Positions 20,833 through 29,193 of a stretch of 64,000 bases of DNA are shown here, piece after piece. The notes beneath the pieces were generated by a model. It worked only from the letters and a program-made list of their open reading frames with translations, ran no database searches and was not told the DNA's origin. Made by a program: the position numbers and the translations under genes. This DNA is from Streptomyces umbrinus. GTDB lineage: Bacteria; Actinomycetota; Actinomycetes; Streptomycetales; Streptomycetaceae. The stretch covers positions 3,286,001 through 3,350,000 of the forward strand of contig NZ_JAUSZI010000002.1 in NCBI RefSeq assembly GCF_030817415.1. The letters are read 5' to 3'. The first letter of the stretch is position 1. Each line of letters starts with the position of its first letter.

Positions 20833-22662
20833 TCACTCGACGATGACGTCGTTCATGCCGCCGTCCGCCCGCCAGCGCCTGAGCAGTCCGTGGAACGCGA
20901 CGGGGCCGTCGCCGTACGACTCGCTGCGCTTTCGGGGCCTGCCCTCGTTGTTGTAGTAGCCGGGGGTGCACTCGGCCTGGAACTTGTAGAGGTCCGCGGC
21001 CTTCTGACGGATCGTCGCGACCCAGGCGTCCTGGGCCTCGGGGGACGGCTCCACGTACCGGGCCCGGCGCTCTCGTGCCTCGGCGACCACTTCGGCGACG
21101 TGGCCGGCCTGTTCGTCGAGGATGTGGACGTAGTTCACGGCGCTGGCGTTCTGCAGCGGGCCTAGCTGGAAGAGGTTCGGGAAGCCGTGGCTGTAGAAGC
21201 CGTGGAGCGTCTTCGGCCCGCCCTGCATCCAGGCCCCGGGCAGCGTGGCGCCCTCCCTTCCGTGCACGGGGAGCCGGCCGGACAGGATGCCCGAGACGCC
21301 CACCTCGAATCCGGTGGCGAAGATGACGCAGTCGACCTCGTACTCGGCCCCGCCGACCACGACGGCGTCCTCGGTGATGCGCTCGACGCCCCCGTGGTCG
21401 GCCGTGTCGACGAGCGTCACATTGGGCCGGTTGAACGTGTCCAGGTAGTGGTCGCTGAACGTGGGCCGCTTGCACATGTAGCGGTACCAGGGCTTGAGAG
21501 CCTCGGCCGTGGAGGGGTCCTCGACGACGGTGTGCACGCGGTCGCGGATCTCGTTCATCTTCTGGAAGTCGGCGAGTTCGTTCACACGGTCGCGTTCCTC
21601 GGGCAGGAGGTCCGCGTAGTTGTTGGTCGGGATCAAGTTCTGCAGCAGCCGGGCGCTGCTGGTCCAGCCGTCGTTCACCAGGTCCTCGTCCGCCTGGGTC
21701 CCGGTGACGGTCCTGAGGAAGTTGTCCCTGCGACGCCGCTGCCAGCCCGGTTCCAGCGACTCGGCCCACCCGGGGTCCGTGGGGCGCTGGCCGCGTACGT
21801 CGACCGAGGAGGGCGTGCGCTGGAACACGTACAGCCGCTCGGCGTCGCGGCCGAGGTGCGGCACGACCTGGATGGCGGTCGCTCCGGTGCCGATCACGGC
21901 CACGTGCTTGTCGGCGAGCCGGTCCAGGTTTCCGTTCGCGTCGCCCCCGGTGTACGCGTAGTCCCAGCGGCTGGTGTGGAAGGTGTGGCCCTTGAAGTTC
22001 TCGATGCCGGGGATGCCGGGGAGTTTCGCCTGGCTGAGCGTGCCGCTGGAGACCACCACATAGCGCGCCCGCATTCGGTCGCCGCGGTCGGTGGTGACGA
22101 TCCACTCCAAATCGGTGTCGTCCCACCGGAGTTCGGTGGCCCGGGTCCGGAAGCAGGCGTCCTCGTACAGGCCGAAGTGGCGCCCGATCGCCCGCGCGTG
22201 CTGCCGGATCTCCTCGCCGGGCGCGTACTTCCACTGAGGGACGTAGCCGATCTCTTCGAGGAGCGGCATGTAGACGTACGACTCGATGTCGCAGTGGATT
22301 CCCGGGTACCGGTTCCAGTACCAGGTCCCGCCGAAGTCCCCGGCCTGCTCGATGACCCGGATGCCCCGAACCCCCGCCTGCCGCAGACGCGCTCCCGCCA
22401 GCAGCCCGCCGAACCCGCCGCCTACGACGACCACTTCCACCCGGTCGGTCAGCGGCTCCCTGCTGAACTCCGGTTGCTCCACGTACGGATCGTCGGCGTA
22501 GTAGCCGAACTCACCGGCGGCGCGGTGGTATTGGGCGTTGCCGTCGGGGCGGATCCGCCGGTCGCGCTCGGCCCGGTAGCGCGCACGCAGGGCCTCCGGG
22601 TCGAACCCGAGTTGCTGAGGGTCGAAGTCGGGCGCGGCGGGCGGGGTGTGGGGGGTGGTCAT
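20833..22662 (-). CDS. flavin-dependent Baeyer-Villiger monooxygenase
   Basis: 609-residue type I Baeyer-Villiger monooxygenase, which uses NADPH, FAD and O2 to turn a ketone into an ester or lactone. It carries the FAD motif GGGFGG (81-86), the GTWYWNRYPG segment (112-121), the family fingerprint FKGHTFHTSRWD (223-234, pattern FxGxxxHxxxW), and the NADPH motif GTGATA (258-263). The N-terminal extension of about 70 residues is that of the longer cyclopentadecanone/steroid-type enzymes. It lies 45 bp after the dehydrogenase gene that would supply its ketone, in one orientation with the P450 system. Confidence 0.92.
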   Translation of the reverse strand: MTTPHTPPAAPDFDPQQLGFDPEALRARYRAERDRRIRPDGNAQYHRAAGEFGYYADDPYVEQPEFSREPLTDRVEVVVVGGGFGGLLAGARLRQAGVRGIRVIEQAGDFGGTWYWNRYPGIHCDIESYVYMPLLEEIGYVPQWKYAPGEEIRQHARAIGRHFGLYEDACFRTRATELRWDDTDLEWIVTTDRGDRMRARYVVVSSGTLSQAKLPGIPGIENFKGHTFHTSRWDYAYTGGDANGNLDRLADKHVAVIGTGATAIQVVPHLGRDAERLYVFQRTPSSVDVRGQRPTDPGWAESLEPGWQRRRRDNFLRTVTGTQADEDLVNDGWTSSARLLQNLIPTNNYADLLPEERDRVNELADFQKMNEIRDRVHTVVEDPSTAEALKPWYRYMCKRPTFSDHYLDTFNRPNVTLVDTADHGGVERITEDAVVVGGAEYEVDCVIFATGFEVGVSGILSGRLPVHGREGATLPGAWMQGGPKTLHGFYSHGFPNLFQLGPLQNASAVNYVHILDEQAGHVAEVVAEARERRARYVEPSPEAQDAWVATIRQKAADLYKFQAECTPGYYNNEGRPRKRSESYGDGPVAFHGLLRRWRADGGMNDVIVE

Positions 22663-22707
22663 GCGTGTCCCTTCTGTTGTGGAGGGGGTGCGGTCGTCGC
22701 CCGGTCG

Positions 22708-23550
22708 CTACCGCGGGCGGAAGTGGAGGCGGAGCCAGGCGGCCTGTCCGCCGTCGACGAGAAGGTCGGTCCCGGTGATGTACGACGATTCGGGGCCGGT
22801 CAGGAACGCCACGGCGTCGGCGATCTCCCCGGGCGTCCCGACGCGGCCCGATCCGCTCGCGTCCAGCATGTCCATCATGTGCGCCCCGGACGGCGACGCG
22901 GCCTCCGCCCGGGACATCGCGGTGGCGATGACGCCCGGGCTGACGCTGTTGACCCGGGCGCCCCGCAGGTTCCAGGCGAGCGCGGCGGCCTGCACCCGTA
23001 GGTGGTTGGCCCGCTTGGTCACGATGTACGCGGTCTGCGCGTCGTCGCCGATGGCGGTGACGACGTCGAGGCCGAGGAGGTCCTCGGTGGCGGCCGTCGC
23101 GAGGGCGGCCTCCTCCTCGCGGCTCAGGGACGCGACATGACCGGCCATGCTGGAGATCACCACGAGGGACGTACCGCGGGTGGCGACCGTCTCGAACGCG
23201 TCGATGACATGGGCGGTACCGAGCAGGTTGACGTCGATGATCGTCTTCGCCCGCCCGGTCGCGGGCGAGACTCCCGCGGTGTGCACGATCGCGGCAACCC
23301 GGCCCTCGGCGGCCGCCGCCTCCGCGAGCTTGTGCACCGCCCCGCGGTCGGACACGTCGGTCACCATGCCGCGCACCGCGTAGCCCTCGTCGGTGAGCGC
23401 GGTGACGGCCCGGTCGAGCCCCTGGCTCGACGCGTCGGCGAGGAGCACGTTCCGCCCGTTGCCCAGCCGGCGCGCGACCGCGACGCCCATCCCTCCCGCC
23501 CCCGTGACCACGACCACGTCACGACGCTCCTCGTTCGGACGGTCGACCAT
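22708..23550 (-). CDS. short-chain dehydrogenase/reductase
   Basis: 280-residue classical SDR. The nucleotide motif TGAGGMG is at 16-22, an NNAG-like HTAG at 90-93, the catalytic Ser in ISSMAG (about 133-134), and YxxxK at Tyr175-Lys179. The C-terminal SPGVIATAMS and ITGTDLLVDGG are typical. An insertion of about 25 residues (EEEAALATAATEDLLG) precedes the catalytic Tyr. The start is the ATG at 23550 with GGGAGG six bases upstream. Within the cassette it would oxidise the alcohol made by the P450 to the ketone used by the Baeyer-Villiger enzyme. Confidence 0.9.
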   Translation of the reverse strand: MVDRPNEERRDVVVVTGAGGMGVAVARRLGNGRNVLLADASSQGLDRAVTALTDEGYAVRGMVTDVSDRGAVHKLAEAAAAEGRVAAIVHTAGVSPATGRAKTIIDVNLLGTAHVIDAFETVATRGTSLVVISSMAGHVASLSREEEAALATAATEDLLGLDVVTAIGDDAQTAYIVTKRANHLRVQAAALAWNLRGARVNSVSPGVIATAMSRAEAASPSGAHMMDMLDASGSGRVGTPGEIADAVAFLTGPESSYITGTDLLVDGGQAAWLRLHFRPR

Positions 23551-23608
23551 GAACAACCTCCCTGATCGTTCGAACTACCTTTTACCGACGCCCGGTTGAG
23601 CGCGAGGG

Positions 23609-24829
23609 CTACAACACGCCAGTGGCCGGTACGGCGTCGTGCCACGTGGAGCGCACGGCGACGGCCTGCCGCCAGCCGCGGATCGCCTTCGGCGGCATAC
23701 CGACCGCGAGAACCCCGGTCAGGTGGTCGCCCCTGCGATAGGCGACCAGGAACCGGCGCTCGGCCAAGTCCCCCTCCACCACAGTGACTTCGTCGTGACC
23801 GCGCAGAAAGCCGAACGCCTGGACCTTCATGCCGTACTGGTCCGACCAGAAGTACGGCACGGGCGCGAACGGCTTGCGCGCCTGCGGGTGCAGGAGGTTC
23901 CGGGCGGCGGCCATGCCCTGTTCGGCGGCGTTCGTACGGTGCTCGATGCGCATCGACGCCCCGAACAGCGGGTTGTGCCAGCGGGCTACGTCACCGGCCG
24001 CGTACACGCCCCCGGTGGTCGGCCCAGGGGACTTCGTCGGCCCGGTGGCCTCCCGGACCGCCTCGCAGTACTCGTCGCAGACCAGGCCGTCGCCCACCGT
24101 GAGGCCGCTGTCCGCCAGCCACTCAGTGTTCGGAAGGGAGCCGACAGCCACCAACACCTCGTCGCCCACGACCAGTTCACCGTCGGCCAGCCGCACTCCG
24201 TCCTCGGTCACCTCGCGGACGGTGACCCCGGTGCGCAGGTCCACCCCGTGCTCCAGGTGCGCGGCCGACAGCACCCGCCCGACCTCGTCGCCGACGGCGT
24301 GGCCGAGCGGTACGGGCGCCGGTTCCAGAAGGGTGACCTCGGCGCCGAGACCCCGGGCCACGGCGGCGGCCTCGGCGCCCAGGAACCCGGCGCCGACGAC
24401 CACGAGCCGCCGCCCCTCCCCCAGCCGGTCCCGCAGCGCGAGTGCGTCGTCCAGGGTGCGAAGCACATGCGCGTGCCCGTCACCGGGCAGCCGCCGCGGG
24501 CGCACCCCGGTGGCCACGACCAGTCCGTCGTACGCGACCCGCGTCCCGTCCGAGAGCAGCACCTCACGCCCGTCGAGGTCGAGGCCCGTAGCCGCGCTTC
24601 CGAGTCTCAAGTCAAGCTTCAGGGCGTCGAGTTCGCCGGTCGAGCGCAGCGTCAGCCGGTCGTGCTCCCACTCGGACGCCAGGATCTGCTTGGACAACGG
24701 CGGCCGGTCGTACGGCGGGTGCGGCTCGTCACCGACCAGGGTGAGCGTGCCGTCGTACCCCTCCCGGCGCAGCGTCTCGGCGGCCGAGAGTCCGGCCGCC
24801 GAGGCACCCACGACGAGAATCCGCCTCAC
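23609..24829 (-). CDS. NAD(P)H-dependent ferredoxin reductase
   Basis: 406-residue FAD oxidoreductase of the putidaredoxin-reductase type. The N-terminal FAD motif GASAAGLSAAETLRREG, the TLVGDEPHPPYDRPPLSK segment and the second Rossmann motif VVVGAGFLGAEAAAVARGLG identify the family. The C-terminal domain includes WSDQYGMKVQAFG. It transfers electrons from NAD(P)H to the ferredoxin whose gene overlaps it by 4 bp (ATGA at 24826-24829), so both are made together for the P450 encoded upstream. Confidence 0.93.
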   Translation of the reverse strand: MRRILVVGASAAGLSAAETLRREGYDGTLTLVGDEPHPPYDRPPLSKQILASEWEHDRLTLRSTGELDALKLDLRLGSAATGLDLDGREVLLSDGTRVAYDGLVVATGVRPRRLPGDGHAHVLRTLDDALALRDRLGEGRRLVVVGAGFLGAEAAAVARGLGAEVTLLEPAPVPLGHAVGDEVGRVLSAAHLEHGVDLRTGVTVREVTEDGVRLADGELVVGDEVLVAVGSLPNTEWLADSGLTVGDGLVCDEYCEAVREATGPTKSPGPTTGGVYAAGDVARWHNPLFGASMRIEHRTNAAEQGMAAARNLLHPQARKPFAPVPYFWSDQYGMKVQAFGFLRGHDEVTVVEGDLAERRFLVAYRRGDHLTGVLAVGMPPKAIRGWRQAVAVRSTWHDAVPATGVL

Positions 24830-25023
24830 TGGTCGACCAGCCGGATCGCCGCCGCCGGGCAGATCGCCACGGCTTCGCGCACCCCGTCGAGGAGTTCGTC
24901 GGCGGGCTGCTCCTCCAGCAGGATCGCCACCCCGTCGTCGTCACGCTGGTCGAAGACCTCCGGGGAGGCCATCACACACTGACCCGCCGCCACACACTTC
25001 GGTTCGTCCAGTTCCACACGCAT
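24826..25023 (-). CDS. 3Fe-4S ferredoxin for the P450
   Basis: 65-residue ferredoxin with Cys10, Cys16 and Cys55-Pro (C-x5-C-x38-CP), the three-cysteine pattern of the small ferredoxins that serve Streptomyces CYP105-type P450s. Acidic residues dominate. I chose the ATG at 25023 (MRVELDEPKC), which gives the family length; the open frame runs 15 codons further upstream. It lies 58 bp after the P450 gene. Confidence 0.93.
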   Translation of the reverse strand: MRVELDEPKCVAAGQCVMASPEVFDQRDDDGVAILLEEQPADELLDGVREAVAICPAAAIRLVDQ

Positions 25024-25081
25024 GGTCTTCTTCCTTGCTCCTTCGGTACGTTCACCCACTGCGTTCATCGGTGCGGGCCGG

Positions 25082-26326
25082 TCACCAGGTGACGGGCAGG
25101 GAGGCGACGCCGTACGTGGTGCCGCTGTGGTCGAACTCGAGGTCCTCGACCTTGGCCGCCAGGCGCAGCGTGGGGACGCGCCGGTAGAGGGTGCCGTAGA
25201 CGACCTGGAGTTCCAGGCGGGCGAGGGACTGGCCCAGGCACTGGTGGGGGCCGTAGCCGAACGCGTTGTGCTGGCGCGCGGGGCGGGTGACGTCCACCTG
25301 GTCGGCGCCGGGGAAGGTCTCGGGGTCCCAGTTGGCGGCGTGCAGGTCCACGATCAGGCCGTCGCCCGCGCGGATGACCTGGCCGCCGATCTCGATGTCC
25401 TCGGTGGCGACGCGGCGCAGACCGACCTGGACGATGCTCAGGTAGCGCAGCAGTTCCTCCACCGCGCCGGCGACGATCTTGGGGTCCTCGGAGTCGCGCA
25501 CCAGGGCGAGTTGCTCCGGGTTCTCCAGCAGGACCAGCGTGCCGAGGCTGATCATCGTCGCGGTGGTCTCGTGGCCGGCGATGAGCATCGCCACGCCCAT
25601 GTGGACGGCCTCGCTCCGGCTCATCTCGCCGGCCTGGACGCGCCCCGCCATCTCGGACAGCACGTCGTCACCGGGGTCGGTGAGCTTCTTGCCGAGCAGG
25701 TCGTCGAGGTATGTGGAGAGCGCGGTGCTCGCCGCCCTGGAGTCCTCGGGTGCGGCGGCACGGTCGAGCGCGAGGCTGCTGTTCTCCTGGAAGAACTCGT
25801 GGTCCGCGTACGGCACTCCGAGCAGTTCGCTGATCACCAGCGAGGGCACGGGCAGCGCGAGCGCCGTCAGGAGGTCGGCAGGGTTCGGCCCGGCCAGCAT
25901 GTCGTCGATCAGACCGTCGACGATCTTCTGGATCGGGGCCCGCATGGCCTCGATCCGCTTGATGATGAACGGCCCGTTGACCATCCGGCGCAGCCGGGTG
26001 TGCTCGGGGGCGTCCGTGTTGACGATGAGCTCCGGGGTGTACTCGGCGATCTGCTGCCGGTACGCCGTCACGAACGGGAAGTTGCCGGGGCTCTTGTCGT
26101 TGGCGCTGACGCGGGGGTCGGTCAGCAGGGCCCGCTGCAGGGCGTGCCCGGTGACGATCCAGGGCGTGCTGCCGTCCCAGATCCGGACCTTGCTGATCGG
26201 GTTCTGCTCTCGCAGCTCCTCCACGGCCGGCGGCGGGGCGAACGGACAGCCGGCCGCCCTCGGCATCGGGAACTCGGGCATCGCCTCGGCTGCGTCGGAC
26301 GCGGCTCCGGCCAGTGTCTCGGCCAT
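25082..26326 (-). CDS. cytochrome P450 (CYP105-like)
   Basis: 414-residue soluble P450 with the I-helix AGHETT (250-255), ExxR (Glu291-Arg294), and heme-ligand loop FGYGPHQCLG (Cys363). The C-terminal wording (LARLELQVVYGTLYRRVPTLRLA) and the adjacent 3Fe-4S ferredoxin resemble the CYP105 family, known for hydroxylating diverse xenobiotics and terpenoid or macrolide substrates. The start is the ATG at 26326 with GAGGAG upstream; the longer frame is not P450-like. It is the first gene of the six-gene cassette and the probable entry point of the pathway. Confidence 0.93.
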   Translation of the reverse strand: MAETLAGAASDAAEAMPEFPMPRAAGCPFAPPPAVEELREQNPISKVRIWDGSTPWIVTGHALQRALLTDPRVSANDKSPGNFPFVTAYRQQIAEYTPELIVNTDAPEHTRLRRMVNGPFIIKRIEAMRAPIQKIVDGLIDDMLAGPNPADLLTALALPVPSLVISELLGVPYADHEFFQENSSLALDRAAAPEDSRAASTALSTYLDDLLGKKLTDPGDDVLSEMAGRVQAGEMSRSEAVHMGVAMLIAGHETTATMISLGTLVLLENPEQLALVRDSEDPKIVAGAVEELLRYLSIVQVGLRRVATEDIEIGGQVIRAGDGLIVDLHAANWDPETFPGADQVDVTRPARQHNAFGYGPHQCLGQSLARLELQVVYGTLYRRVPTLRLAAKVEDLEFDHSGTTYGVASLPVTW

Positions 26327-26445
26327 CTGACTCCTCGGTGGGGGCTCCGCCGGGGCGGAGAACGGGGAAGGGTTGGAGACCTCTGGGACCACATGCAAGC
26401 GGAGCGGACTGACGGCTTCCGGCCAGGTGCCTGACATTGGGCTGA

Positions 26446-26461
26446 CGTGACCCAGATCACA
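26446..26461. promoter_or_regulatory. CRP/FNR-like inverted repeat upstream of the P450 cassette
   Basis: CGTGACCCAGATCACA reads TGTGA-N6-TCACG on the minus strand, nine of ten positions of the classical CRP half-sites. It sits 120 bp before the P450 start codon, where a promoter would be. Streptomyces Crp prefers a slightly different spacing, so this is only a candidate. Confidence 0.4.
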
Positions 26462-26647
26462 GCTTTGACCCGTAGGAGGTCGGCCACCTGCGCACACTTT
26501 CGCGCCACCTCGCGTCGCACCGTGGCCCACGGACACGACGAAGCGGCCGGGTACGAGAGACGCACGGCCGCCGAGGTGGAAGGCTAAAAGGGTGTGGGGG
26601 TAAGGGAGTTGGAGGTGCGGGTGGTCGAGAGCCGCGGGATTTGAGAG

Positions 26648-26742
26648 ACGCCGGGCGTCGGGACTTGAAGGGCGCCGGGCGTGGGGAGTTGAGGGCGCCG
26701 GGCGTCGAGACTTGAAGGGCGTGGGGAGTTGGGGGCGCCGGG
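26648..26742. repeat. degenerate tandem repeat, unit about 23 bp
   Basis: Four to five copies of a unit like GGCGCCGGGCGTGGGGAGTT plus GAG follow each other just beyond the stop of the response-regulator gene, alternating between CGGGACTTGAAG and GGGGAGTTGAG variants. The rest of the gap 26327-26753 shows no gene. Confidence 0.7.
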
Positions 26743-26753
26743 CGATGTCGGGT

Positions 26754-27534
26754 TCAGCGTCCGAGTCGGTAGCCGAAGCCCCGGCGCGTGTGGATCAGTG
26801 GCGGCTGCTCCTGGTCCACCTTGTGGCGGAGTCGGGAGACGAGTTTCTCGATCGCGTTGCCGGCCCGGGTCTCGCCCCAGACGTGCCGACAGATCTGTTC
26901 CTTCGACAGCACCCGCTCGGCGTTGACGAGCAGATGACGCAGCAGCCGGTACTCCGCCGGGGTGAGGTCGAGGGCCCGTCGGCCGCGCCGGGGCCTGACA
27001 GGTGGCGTCGTCGAGGACGAGGTCGCCGTAGCACGGCCCTTGGCGCACCGAACCGCGGCCGCGCAGTAACACGTGGGCCCTGGTGAGGACTTCGGAGATC
27101 CGGAACGGCACGGTGACGTAGTCCGATTCACCCAGGCCGAGTTCGGGGACGAGGAGCCCCAACTTCTCGTACTCGGCGAGGAAGAGCACCGGAGGCCGGT
27201 CGGCCGGGCGGAAGCGGCGCCCCTCCCCCAGCTCCTCGATGTCCGGGACCGACACATCCATGACCACGAGGTCGAAGCGGTGCTCGGCGAGCCGCGCCAT
27301 CCCCTGAGCGCCGGTGCGGGCGGCGGTCACCCGGTAGTCCGCCAACTCCAGTGTGGTGGTGAGCAGTTCGACGATCGCCGAGTCGTGGACGATGACCAGG
27401 ACACGCTGCCCGTTACCACGTGCGGGCGCGGACACCTCCGCGTCACTCCCGCGCACCCCGCCGACGCCGACGCCGACCATTCCGAGCACCCGGTCCACCC
27501 CGTCCGTCCCGTCCATCGCATGCACCTCGTTCAT
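26754..27534 (-). pseudogene. OmpR-family response regulator interrupted by a frameshift
   Basis: One frame (from about 27534) encodes a receiver domain with the phospho-acceptor in FDLVVMDVSVPD. Another frame encodes the DNA-binding winged helix (LDLTPAEYRLLRHLLVNAE, SKEQICRHVWGE, GFGYRLGR) and stops at 26754. They join smoothly (TCQA to RRGRRALDLT) if one base is removed from the G4 run at 26990-26993. The receiver is atypical: the conserved Lys before Pro-Phe is Val (VTVPF) and the N-terminal acidic pair is His-Asp, so it may not be phosphorylated normally. No histidine kinase gene is adjacent. The N-terminus is unusually long and the start uncertain. Confidence 0.8.
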
Positions 27535-27696
27535 GAGTAGGAGGCGGGCGGCGGCGACACCACCTCGTGCCGGACTCACACGTCGCGTACGAACGGCGGG
27601 CGCGCCGAACGACACCGAGAAAACCCTCGCACCCCGGGACTCCGGCGACGAGGGCGCGCGCCGACCGTGCCGTCGACCGGAGGCGGCCGGATCCGG

Positions 27697-28239
27697 TCAG
27701 GCCTGGCGCGGCGAGGAATCCTCGCCCTCCAGCGTGCCCTCGGTGTGCAGGAAGTCGTCGACCATCCGATGGAACAGCGTGGACAGTTGCCGCAGCTCCT
27801 CCGGCGACCAGTGGGAGAGCGCGAGTTCCATGCCCCGGCAACTCGCCATGCGGATACGGTCGATCGCCTCCTGGCCGACGGGGGTGAGCTGGATGCGCTG
27901 GGCGCGGCGGTCGTCCGGATCCGGCACCCGGGTCACGTAACCGCCCTTCTCCAGCTGCTGCACCTGCCGGGTGACGTGCGACGCCTCCACGGCCAACCGT
28001 GCCGCCAGCTCGCCGGGGCGCAGGGGCTCCGAGTCGGCGATCTGCCGCAGCAGCGCCACCGCGGCCCGGTCCAGCGACACCCCGGCCAGGGCCATGAGGC
28101 GGTCGTGCTGCCTGACCCGACCGGTCAGATAGACGATGCGGTTGAGGGCTCGCTCGATCTCGATCACCTCGCTGGAGACGGGGGCGGCTCCGGCTCCGGA
28201 GAGAGGGTCAGGGGTGCGCGCGGGCGACGATGTGGACAT
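27697..28239 (-). CDS. MarR family transcriptional regulator
   Basis: 180-residue winged-helix repressor. The DNA-binding core (about 60-120) includes LRPGELAARLAVEASHVTRQVQQLEKGGYVTRVPDPDDRRAQRIQLT, with the MarR wing signature DxRRxxxxLT. The ATG at 28239 has AAGGTGG five bases upstream. The inverted repeat at 28259-28275 lies immediately before the gene and probably mediates autoregulation. The target may be itself plus a transporter elsewhere; the MMPL exporter 1 kb away has its own linked MarR gene. Confidence 0.9.
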   Translation of the reverse strand: MSTSSPARTPDPLSGAGAAPVSSEVIEIERALNRIVYLTGRVRQHDRLMALAGVSLDRAAVALLRQIADSEPLRPGELAARLAVEASHVTRQVQQLEKGGYVTRVPDPDDRRAQRIQLTPVGQEAIDRIRMASCRGMELALSHWSPEELRQLSTLFHRMVDDFLHTEGTLEGEDSSPRQA

Positions 28240-28258
28240 GGGATCCACCTTAGCAGCT

Positions 28259-28275
28259 ACTTGCCTAACTCAAGT
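28259..28275. promoter_or_regulatory. candidate MarR operator
   Basis: ACTTGCCTAACTCAAGT is an inverted repeat (ACTTG, seven bases, CAAGT) 20 bp upstream of the MarR start codon. AT content is locally raised, as expected for a promoter-operator. Confidence 0.6.
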
Positions 28276-28290
28276 AAATCCAGAGCCTCG

Positions 28291-28398
28291 CAGTGCTGCC
28301 GCGCCGAGATCTTCGAGGCCACCCCGGAACCGGTCGAACACCGCGGGCGCTTCGCGAAACTCATCGGCATCGCCGCCACCTTCGACGACCAGGATTGA
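28291..28398 (+). pseudogene. possible C-terminal gene remnant
   Basis: The frame ending with TGA at 28398 encodes IFEATPEPVEHRGRFAKLIG and IAATFDDQD. This looks protein-like and has natural codon bias, but it has no start or N-terminal part because the MarR promoter occupies that space. I do not recognise the family. It may equally be chance. Confidence 0.25.
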
Positions 28399-28415
28399 GT
28401 GGCGGACCTGGGGAT

Positions 28416-28430
28416 ATGTACCGTACACAT
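28416..28430. promoter_or_regulatory. candidate operator of the second MarR gene
   Basis: ATGTACCGTACACAT is a near-perfect palindrome in an AT-rich stretch 100 bp upstream of the second MarR start codon, suitable for a dimeric regulator. Confidence 0.5.
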
Positions 28431-28530
28431 TAGGTGCGTGGTGCATATTTGATGTCATGGCTCCTGCTCTGACCTCAGGCCCAGGCTCAGGTTCGGGGCG
28501 AGAGTCCAGATCTGGGGAAGGACCGGCCGC

Positions 28531-28983
28531 ATGGACAAGCCCACGCACTTGATCGAGTTCGAGGCGATGCTGCTCGGGCGGCACCTCTACCTCAACTCGC
28601 CCCGGGCCCGGACCGGCGGCCGCCTTGAGCGCAGCGCGTACATCCTGCTGAGCCGCATCCGTATGGAGGGCCCGATGTCCATCGGGCAGCTCAGCGACGC
28701 CTTCGGTCTTGACGCCTCCACGCTCAACCGACAGACCGCCGCGATGCTGCGCGGCGGTCTCGTCGAGCGCATTCCGGACCCCGACGGGGGCATGGCCCGC
28801 AAGTTCCGCATCACCGACGAGGGCGAGCACCGCCTCGACACACATCGCGCGGAGGCCATCCAGGGACTGGAGAAGGTGATGGCCGACTGGGGCCCCGAGG
28901 AGGTCGCCACCTTCGCCGGGTACCTCAAGCGGTTCAACACGGACATCGAGAACCTCGACGAGCGGCCCTGGCCCCGCCCCTGA
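28531..28983 (+). CDS. MarR family transcriptional regulator
   Basis: 150 residues with a winged helix (about 45-110): GPMSIGQLSDAFGLDASTLNRQTAAMLRGGLVERIPDPDG, then the shortened wing MARKFRITDEGEHRL. It lies directly upstream of, and in the same orientation as, the MMPL transporter gene (210-bp gap with a perfect inverted repeat), so it probably represses that transporter. The ATG at 28531 has GGAAGGA about ten bases upstream. Confidence 0.9.
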   Translation: MDKPTHLIEFEAMLLGRHLYLNSPRARTGGRLERSAYILLSRIRMEGPMSIGQLSDAFGLDASTLNRQTAAMLRGGLVERIPDPDGGMARKFRITDEGEHRLDTHRAEAIQGLEKVMADWGPEEVATFAGYLKRFNTDIENLDERPWPRP

Positions 28984-29084
28984 GCACGGGAACCTCTGAG
29001 ACCGCGAGGCCCCTCTCCCCGTACGCCTCGATGCTGACCGCGGCGTGCCCCGTAGTGCCCTCGGAGGACGTCCCGGGCACCGGC

Positions 29085-29102
29085 GTACTGCGCTCTCAGT
29101 AC
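29085..29102. promoter_or_regulatory. perfect inverted repeat upstream of the MMPL transporter
   Basis: GTACTG, six bases, CAGTAC. This is a perfect 18-bp dyad in the gap between the MarR and MMPL genes, placed to act as an operator for the transporter. Confidence 0.6.
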
Positions 29103-29193
29103 GGGAGAGTGTCGGCAGGCGCACGACGACGTGGCGGCCGCTGCCCGGGAGTCTTGGGAGGTACCCGAGACCAGATGTGGAGACCTCCGTTCC

